Assembly: GCA_023261465.1 (NCBI GenBank)
Contig: JAHFOW010000014.1
Location: 1 to 25,410 of the forward strand
Source: Planctomycetota bacterium
GTDB lineage: Bacteria; Planctomycetota; Brocadiia; Brocadiales; Brocadiaceae
Reading direction: 5' to 3'
Length of the DNA stretch: 25,410 nt
Below, piece by piece: positions 20,946-25,410 of the stretch (the stretch's first letter is position 1; each line of letters opens with the position of its first letter). A program made the translations under genes and the position numbers. A model generated the notes under the pieces. That model searched no databases. It was not told the DNA's origin and saw nothing but the letters and a program-made list of their open reading frames with translations.

Positions 20946-22817
20946 ATGAAAAATGTACAGCAAGATCAATCTGGTGTGGTTTCAGAAATAAAAGATAAGA
21001 AGCAAATGAATCAGGGCGAAAAGGAACGGTACGGAAGTGATGATTCTAACAAAGTTTGGCAATTTTTTTGTTCTGTCAAACTGGCGGTTGTGATTATTCT
21101 GGTAATGGTGGTTGCTTGCATTCTGGGTACGGTAATTGTGCAGGAAAAAACCATTGATGAATACACAGCGCGATATGGGTATGGATTGGCAACCTTTTTC
21201 AAGGTAACGCAGTTAAATAATGTCTTCCATTCTTACTGGTTTTCATTTCTACTAGTGTTGCTCTGTGCAAACCTTATTTGTTGTACCATTAAACGGTGGA
21301 GAAATACGATCCTGCAGGCAGGGTTTATCCTTACCCACTTGAGCATTATTTTGATCCTTGTTGGCGGCGTTATAAAACTACAACTTGGCGTAAAGGGTGG
21401 CGTGAATGTATATAAAGGTAAATCTGTTAATTACTTTCTTACACAAAGGCTTACGAGTCAGGGTAAAGTTGATTACATAAAAAAGGACTTGCCTTTTGAG
21501 ATTGCTTTAGATGATTTTATATTGGAAAAAAACGAGCCGAAATTCCAGTTGGTCTCGTATGTAAAAAGTAAGGATCGCCAAAAGGTACTTGAGGCCAAGC
21601 CCGGAAAGCGGTATCGGGTTCCTGGTTCGGATTATAAGGTGACTATTACAGACTATGTCCCGGATGCTGAATTAAAACAAGAACCTGTCAATACATCAGA
21701 CAAAGTGGAGAATCCTGCCATATTTGTGAAATTTTCAAATTCAGGGAAAGTCGTTGCTGAGGGATGGCTCCTGGCATACGGACGCAACGCGTATGAGGAT
21801 AAAAAGCAAAATCTGCGCATTGAATATTGCTGGATTCCTTCACAGTTGGAATTAGAGAAATCTCTGAATTCTCTTGAAATCAGTCAGGCTAAGGTCACTG
21901 CTGCTATTGCGGGCCAGCTTTACGATTATTCGCTGGAATTTAATAAAAGTTTTAAGATTGAAGGAACCGATTACACGATAAGAATGTTACAATATGCGCT
22001 TAATTATGGTGACAGGCGGCCGCTTGAAGAACAACCGACAGATAATCCCGCAGTTCAGGTAGAAATTGCTGGTCCGGAAGGCACGGAAATCCGATGGGTT
22101 TTCGAAAAATTTCCTGATTGGGATAAAATGCATCCGGCGAAATATCAAAAGTTGAAATTGACCTGTAGTGGAATTGCCGGCGCATTTATGGCAAAAAATA
22201 CCGTGAGGATTTTGCATGCGCCGGAAGGAAAACAGGTGATTGTGTTTATTAAGGATAAAAAGATTGTTGAAACGGTACCCTGGGAATTGGAGAAAAAGTA
22301 TACCGTTAAAGATACCGATCTCCAGTTATTGGTTTCCAGCTATTTTCCGTCCTTTGATTTCAAAAAAGAAGTGATAAAAAAATCAGACCAGGTGGGAACT
22401 CCCGCGATTTCTGTTACTATGGAAGGACCAAACGGAAAAGTTACCGACTGGTTATTTTCTAACAGCCAGTATGCAACCTGGTATCCGGATAATAATCTTG
22501 CGCTTGTGTATGAACCAACAGGTGATACGATAAAGCATTTTATTAGTAAACTGCATATAGTGGACAATGGTCAGACCGTGGCGGAAAAGGCTATTAAAGT
22601 GAATGACCCTCTGAAGTATAAAGGGTATGCCATTTATCAATCGAGTTATGATCCGGAAGCTGGCTCTTTTTCTGGCTTGCAAATTGTTAAAGATCCTGGT
22701 ATTCCGGTAGTTTTCTCAGGTTTTGGAACATTGTGTTTTGGAGTCATATTTATATTTTATATTAAGCCTTTTCTCAGGAAAAAACAAAAAAAAGAAGTGA
22801 AAGAGGTGGAGGAATAA
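20946..22817 (+). CDS. resB: Cytochrome c biogenesis protein ResB/CcsB
   Basis: The 623-residue protein is the system II haem-delivery partner of CcsA. It has a hydrophilic start, membrane segments at about 44-65 and 98-115 and 125-143 (with H95 FHSYWF and H131 ILTHLSI), a large domain 150-580, and a last membrane segment at about 586-606. The large domain has three similar modules starting near 223 (YRVPGSDYKVTITDYVP), 336 (FKIEGTDYTIRMLQY) and 452 (YTVKDTDLQLLVSSYFP), each followed by PA-[IV]-x-V and a hydrophobic strand. Haem is moved across the membrane for attachment to CxxCH proteins. It ends 1 base before the ccsA start. No good ribosome-binding site is seen at the ATG. Confidence 0.9.
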   Translation: MKNVQQDQSGVVSEIKDKKQMNQGEKERYGSDDSNKVWQFFCSVKLAVVIILVMVVACILGTVIVQEKTIDEYTARYGYGLATFFKVTQLNNVFHSYWFSFLLVLLCANLICCTIKRWRNTILQAGFILTHLSIILILVGGVIKLQLGVKGGVNVYKGKSVNYFLTQRLTSQGKVDYIKKDLPFEIALDDFILEKNEPKFQLVSYVKSKDRQKVLEAKPGKRYRVPGSDYKVTITDYVPDAELKQEPVNTSDKVENPAIFVKFSNSGKVVAEGWLLAYGRNAYEDKKQNLRIEYCWIPSQLELEKSLNSLEISQAKVTAAIAGQLYDYSLEFNKSFKIEGTDYTIRMLQYALNYGDRRPLEEQPTDNPAVQVEIAGPEGTEIRWVFEKFPDWDKMHPAKYQKLKLTCSGIAGAFMAKNTVRILHAPEGKQVIVFIKDKKIVETVPWELEKKYTVKDTDLQLLVSSYFPSFDFKKEVIKKSDQVGTPAISVTMEGPNGKVTDWLFSNSQYATWYPDNNLALVYEPTGDTIKHFISKLHIVDNGQTVAEKAIKVNDPLKYKGYAIYQSSYDPEAGSFSGLQIVKDPGIPVVFSGFGTLCFGVIFIFYIKPFLRKKQKKEVKEVEE

Positions 22818-22818
22818 C

Positions 22819-23670
22819 ATGAGTTTAATGAATATTGCATTAATTGTATATATTTTTGCTTCTATAGCTTATATAGTAAGAGAAATTTGGAGATCTTCCG
22901 TCACAAAATGGGTATCTCTTGGTTTACTCATTTTGGCATTTTGTTTTAATTTGGCGATGGTGGCAACGCGCTCCATAGAAGCAGGACACCCGCCTTTTTC
23001 TAATTTGTATGAATCTCTAGTTTTTTACGCTTGTTGTACGGCCTTCATCTATATTGTATTTGAATTTGTTTACAATTTCAGGATTGTAGGGGCATTGGCA
23101 GCTGTTTTGTCGATGTTAATATTATTCTACGCAACGCTTCAGGATGATACCATACGTCCTATTATGCCGGCCTTGAAAAGCAACTGGATGTTAATTCACG
23201 TGGTTACCTACATGCTCGGTTACGCAGCTTTTGGGATTGCATTTGTAACCAGCATTATATTTTTAGTAGTCAAACCGTTCGCGAAAAAAACTAAGGGTGA
23301 TGCCGGTGCAGAAGGAAAAGAAATATTGCCCCGGAATTTTGACAAATTGAGCTATAAAATTGTTGCCTTTGGTTTTCCATTCCTTACCCTGGGTATGATT
23401 ACCGGCGCTGTATGGGCAAAAAAGGCATGGGGGGACTACTGGTCATGGGACCCCAAGGAAACCTGGTCTTTAATTACCTGGCTTGCATATCTTGTTTACT
23501 TGCACACGCCGCTTGTTTTACCGAAAATGAGCATTAATAAATCAAAGGCGTCCGTAATGTTGTCGATTTGGCTGCTCGTCGCATTTGGTATTGTAAACTT
23601 TACCTTTATGGGACTGAGCTATCTACCTTCGGCAGAAGATAGCGCTCACGTTTATGGTCTAAAAAAATAA
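22819..23670 (+). CDS. ccsA: Cytochrome c biogenesis protein CcsA (haem handling, WWD)
   Basis: The 283-residue membrane protein contains the WWD haem-binding motif, WGDYWSWDPKETW (204-216), and candidate haem-ligand histidines H57 (GHPPFSN), H127, H229 and H277 (AHVYG). About eight membrane segments are visible. CcsA with ResB exports haem and joins it to apocytochromes c outside the cytoplasm (in anammox bacteria, probably the anammoxosome or paryphoplasm side). GGAGG lies 6 bases before the ATG. It is immediately after resB and before an acylphosphatase gene. Confidence 0.95.
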   Translation: MSLMNIALIVYIFASIAYIVREIWRSSVTKWVSLGLLILAFCFNLAMVATRSIEAGHPPFSNLYESLVFYACCTAFIYIVFEFVYNFRIVGALAAVLSMLILFYATLQDDTIRPIMPALKSNWMLIHVVTYMLGYAAFGIAFVTSIIFLVVKPFAKKTKGDAGAEGKEILPRNFDKLSYKIVAFGFPFLTLGMITGAVWAKKAWGDYWSWDPKETWSLITWLAYLVYLHTPLVLPKMSINKSKASVMLSIWLLVAFGIVNFTFMGLSYLPSAEDSAHVYGLKK

Positions 23671-23698
23671 AGAACCGTACGGCGAAGAAGGAATAGAC

Positions 23699-23986
23699 AT
23701 GTCAAAATCAAGGGCGCATGTTTATGTCTCTGGAAAGGTGCAGGGTGTGTGTTTTCGGGCTTCTACGCGGGATAAGGCGCTTATGCTGGGAATTAGGGGA
23801 TGGGTGAAAAATTGTATGGATGGTGGTGTAGAAGCCATCTTTGAAGGCGAAAAAGACGCCGTGGATAAGATAGTAACCTGGTGTAAAAGCGGACCTCCGG
23901 GTGCGCTCGTTAAAAAGCTTGATGTACACAGTGAAGCATATACCGGAGAATTTGAAGAATTTTCCATAGCGTACGAATATGCTTGA
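23699..23986 (+). CDS. acyP: Acylphosphatase
   Basis: The 95-residue protein has the acylphosphatase signature GKVQGVCFRASTRDKALMLG with the phosphate-binding R20 and, in IRGWVKN, the catalytic N38. It hydrolyses acyl phosphates such as carbamoyl or acetyl phosphate in the cytoplasm. AAGAAGGAAT lies just before the ATG. It overlaps the DUF167 gene by 8 bases, so the two are translated together. Confidence 0.93.
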   Translation: MSKSRAHVYVSGKVQGVCFRASTRDKALMLGIRGWVKNCMDGGVEAIFEGEKDAVDKIVTWCKSGPPGALVKKLDVHSEAYTGEFEEFSIAYEYA

Positions 23987-24266
23987 TGTGGTTACTACGA
24001 ATGCAGGTATTATTGTATCTATCAAAACACAACCTGGCGCTAGCAGAAATCGTATTGTTGGAGAATACGGGGGGCGTTTAAAACTGGCTGTTACTGCGGC
24101 GCCGGAAAAGGGTAAGGCAAATAAGGCGGTCATCGAATTGCTTGCCGGAGCGCTCCGCATTCCTGAATCTTCAATCCATATCATTTCAGGCGAATCATCG
24201 CGGGACAAGAGATTAATGATTGATGGATTATCTTCTCTGGATATACAATCGTTGCTGAATCCTTAA
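23979..24266 (+). CDS. DUF167 (YggU-like) protein
   Basis: The 95-residue protein has the DUF167 pattern: IIVSIKTQPGASRNRIVGE, LKLAVTAAPEKGKANKAVIE and ISGESSRDKRLMIDG. The fold is small and alpha/beta; function is unknown. It starts inside the end of the acylphosphatase gene (8-base overlap). It is followed by ileS after 24 bases. Confidence 0.9.
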   Translation: MLDVVTTNAGIIVSIKTQPGASRNRIVGEYGGRLKLAVTAAPEKGKANKAVIELLAGALRIPESSIHIISGESSRDKRLMIDGLSSLDIQSLLNP

Positions 24267-24290
24267 TCAATACCTCAAAAGGAAATTATC

Positions 24291-25410
24291 ATGTCAATGG
24301 ATTACAAAAAAACACTTAACTTGCCCACTACATCATTTCCCATGAAGGCAGACCTTATCAGGAAAGAACCTGATATTCAGAAAAAATGGGAAAAAGATAA
24401 ACTCTATGAGCAGGTGCGTAACGCCCGCTCCGGAAGAGAAAAATATATCCTCCACGATGGACCGCCCTATCCGACCGGTGAATTGCACATCGGCACCGGT
24501 TTAAATAAGATAATCAAAGATTTTATCGTCCGTTTTTACACAATGAAGGGATTTGATGCCCCTTATGTGCCTGGCTGGGATTGTCATGGACTGCCCATCG
24601 AACACCGTGTGATGCAGGAAATTGGAGAAGAAATCAAAAACCTGACAAAACCGGAAATAAGAAAACGGTGTAAAAAATACGCAGAAAAATTTGTAAAACT
24701 TCAAAAGACACAGTTTAAGGCGTTGGGCGTCAGTGGTGATTGGGATAATCCATACCTGACCTTTGATCCTAAATATGAAGCGGGTATTATTGAGGTTTTC
24801 GGGAAACTGGTGGAGAATGGGTACATCTATCGGAGCAAAAAACCTATTCACTGGTGTATGAAATGCCAGACGGCCCTTGCCGAGGCAGAGCTTGAATATA
24901 ATAATGAGACAAGCCCATCTATTTATGTAAATTTCAAAATCCAGGATAATATTGGCCGTTTCTTTAAAGGCGCTGATAGTAAAGATGTTTATGTCATGAT
25001 ATGGACAACCACCCCCTGGACGCTTCCTGCAAATCTTGCTGTAGCGGTTCACCCGGATCATGAATATATCGCTGTCCGTTATATAAATCCAAAGACACAA
25101 AAGCAGGAAATTACTATCATTGCTGATAAACGCGCCGACTTCGTTATGTCAACATTAGGTATCAAAAATTATGAATGTCTGGGGAATGTGCAAGGACGTG
25201 CGTTAGAAGGTATAAAATATCAGCATGCTTTTATGCATAGAACCGGTTCTGTTGTGCTGGCGGAGTATGTGACCTTATCGGATGGAACGGGTTGTGTGCA
25301 TACTGCGCCAGGTCATGGGCAGGAAGACTATATTACCGGTATAAAATATCATCTTCCCATATTGAGTCCCGTGGATGCAACAGGCATATTCACGGATGAC
25401 GCAGGCGAAT
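24291..25410 (+). CDS. ileS: Isoleucyl-tRNA synthetase, N-terminal part (cut by window edge)
   Basis: The reading frame is open from the ATG at 24291 to the end (373 codons), with AAAAGGAAATTATC before the start. GPPYPTGELHIGTGLNKIIKD carries the class I signature as H66-IGT, a form found in some IleS proteins instead of HIGH. YVPGWDCHGLPIEH, the editing-domain start (VMIWTTTPWTLPANLAVAVH) and GTGCVHTAPGHGQEDY are all typical. It charges tRNA-Ile and edits valine. The C-terminal two thirds, including KMSKS, lie outside the window. It is probably the last visible gene of the resB operon. Confidence 0.97.
   Translation, partial: MSMDYKKTLNLPTTSFPMKADLIRKEPDIQKKWEKDKLYEQVRNARSGREKYILHDGPPYPTGELHIGTGLNKIIKDFIVRFYTMKGFDAPYVPGWDCHGLPIEHRVMQEIGEEIKNLTKPEIRKRCKKYAEKFVKLQKTQFKALGVSGDWDNPYLTFDPKYEAGIIEVFGKLVENGYIYRSKKPIHWCMKCQTALAEAELEYNNETSPSIYVNFKIQDNIGRFFKGADSKDVYVMIWTTTPWTLPANLAVAVHPDHEYIAVRYINPKTQKQEITIIADKRADFVMSTLGIKNYECLGNVQGRALEGIKYQHAFMHRTGSVVLAEYVTLSDGTGCVHTAPGHGQEDYITGIKYHLPILSPVDATGIFTDDAGE

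Noticed and set aside
23708..24208. Minus-strand ORF opposite acyP and DUF167
   Set aside because: Both plus-strand genes have clear signatures; the opposite ORF is low in similarity and is a shadow.

Overview
The window looks like a bacterial chromosome segment of moderate GC content. The gene set suggests an anammox-type planctomycete (Brocadiaceae: Kuenenia/Brocadia/Jettenia-like): a ResB/CcsA (system II) cytochrome c maturation pair, two divergent GroEL copies, a UbiA-like prenyltransferase, and an IleS with the HIGT variant. This placement is inferred from gene content and general resemblance, not from a marker gene. TGA is used as an ordinary stop (purB, thiE, hisI, acylphosphatase), so the genetic code is standard.

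Left part (1-6900) is accessory and partly decayed. It holds the 3' end of an IS1634/IS4-type transposase, a fragment of an IS3-type transposase, and a roughly 120-bp element bounded by perfect 18-bp inverted repeats. A broken nucleotidyltransferase follows with its small upstream partner, then a SAM methyltransferase and a TrmO-like tRNA methyltransferase. Next is a minus-strand cluster of ArsR regulator, fatty-acid-hydroxylase-family membrane protein and DedA/VTT-rhodanese fusion, with a relic rhodanese tail behind it. A PadR relic and a membrane-protein gene interrupted by an in-frame TGA complete the region. Two copies of a repeat (about 1723-1795 and 6834-6907) preserve a 15-residue peptide reading mostly through synonymous changes.

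Middle part (7064-16752) is a protein-quality-control region: hsp20 then lon on the minus strand, a groEL without groES on the minus strand closed by a strong bidirectional terminator, a DUF2905 membrane protein convergent with a UbiA-type prenyltransferase, and on the plus strand a stand-alone receiver protein followed by groES-groEL with a strong terminator. No CIRCE operator was seen at either chaperonin locus. A small minus-strand ORF broken by an in-frame TGA lies behind the second groEL.

Right part (17020-25410) is plus-strand housekeeping: purB, thiE, hisI, an OmpA-domain putative lipoprotein, then resB-ccsA-acylphosphatase-DUF167-ileS (truncated by the window edge), tightly packed like an operon. 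The ResB protein has three similar modules in its large non-membrane domain.

I found no CRISPR array, tRNA or rRNA gene, and no complete undescribed defence system. The most original signals are the conserved mini-peptide repeat, the two in-frame TGA codons, the triplicated ResB domain, the ArsR-hydroxylase-DedA/rhodanese cluster and the nested inverted repeats.
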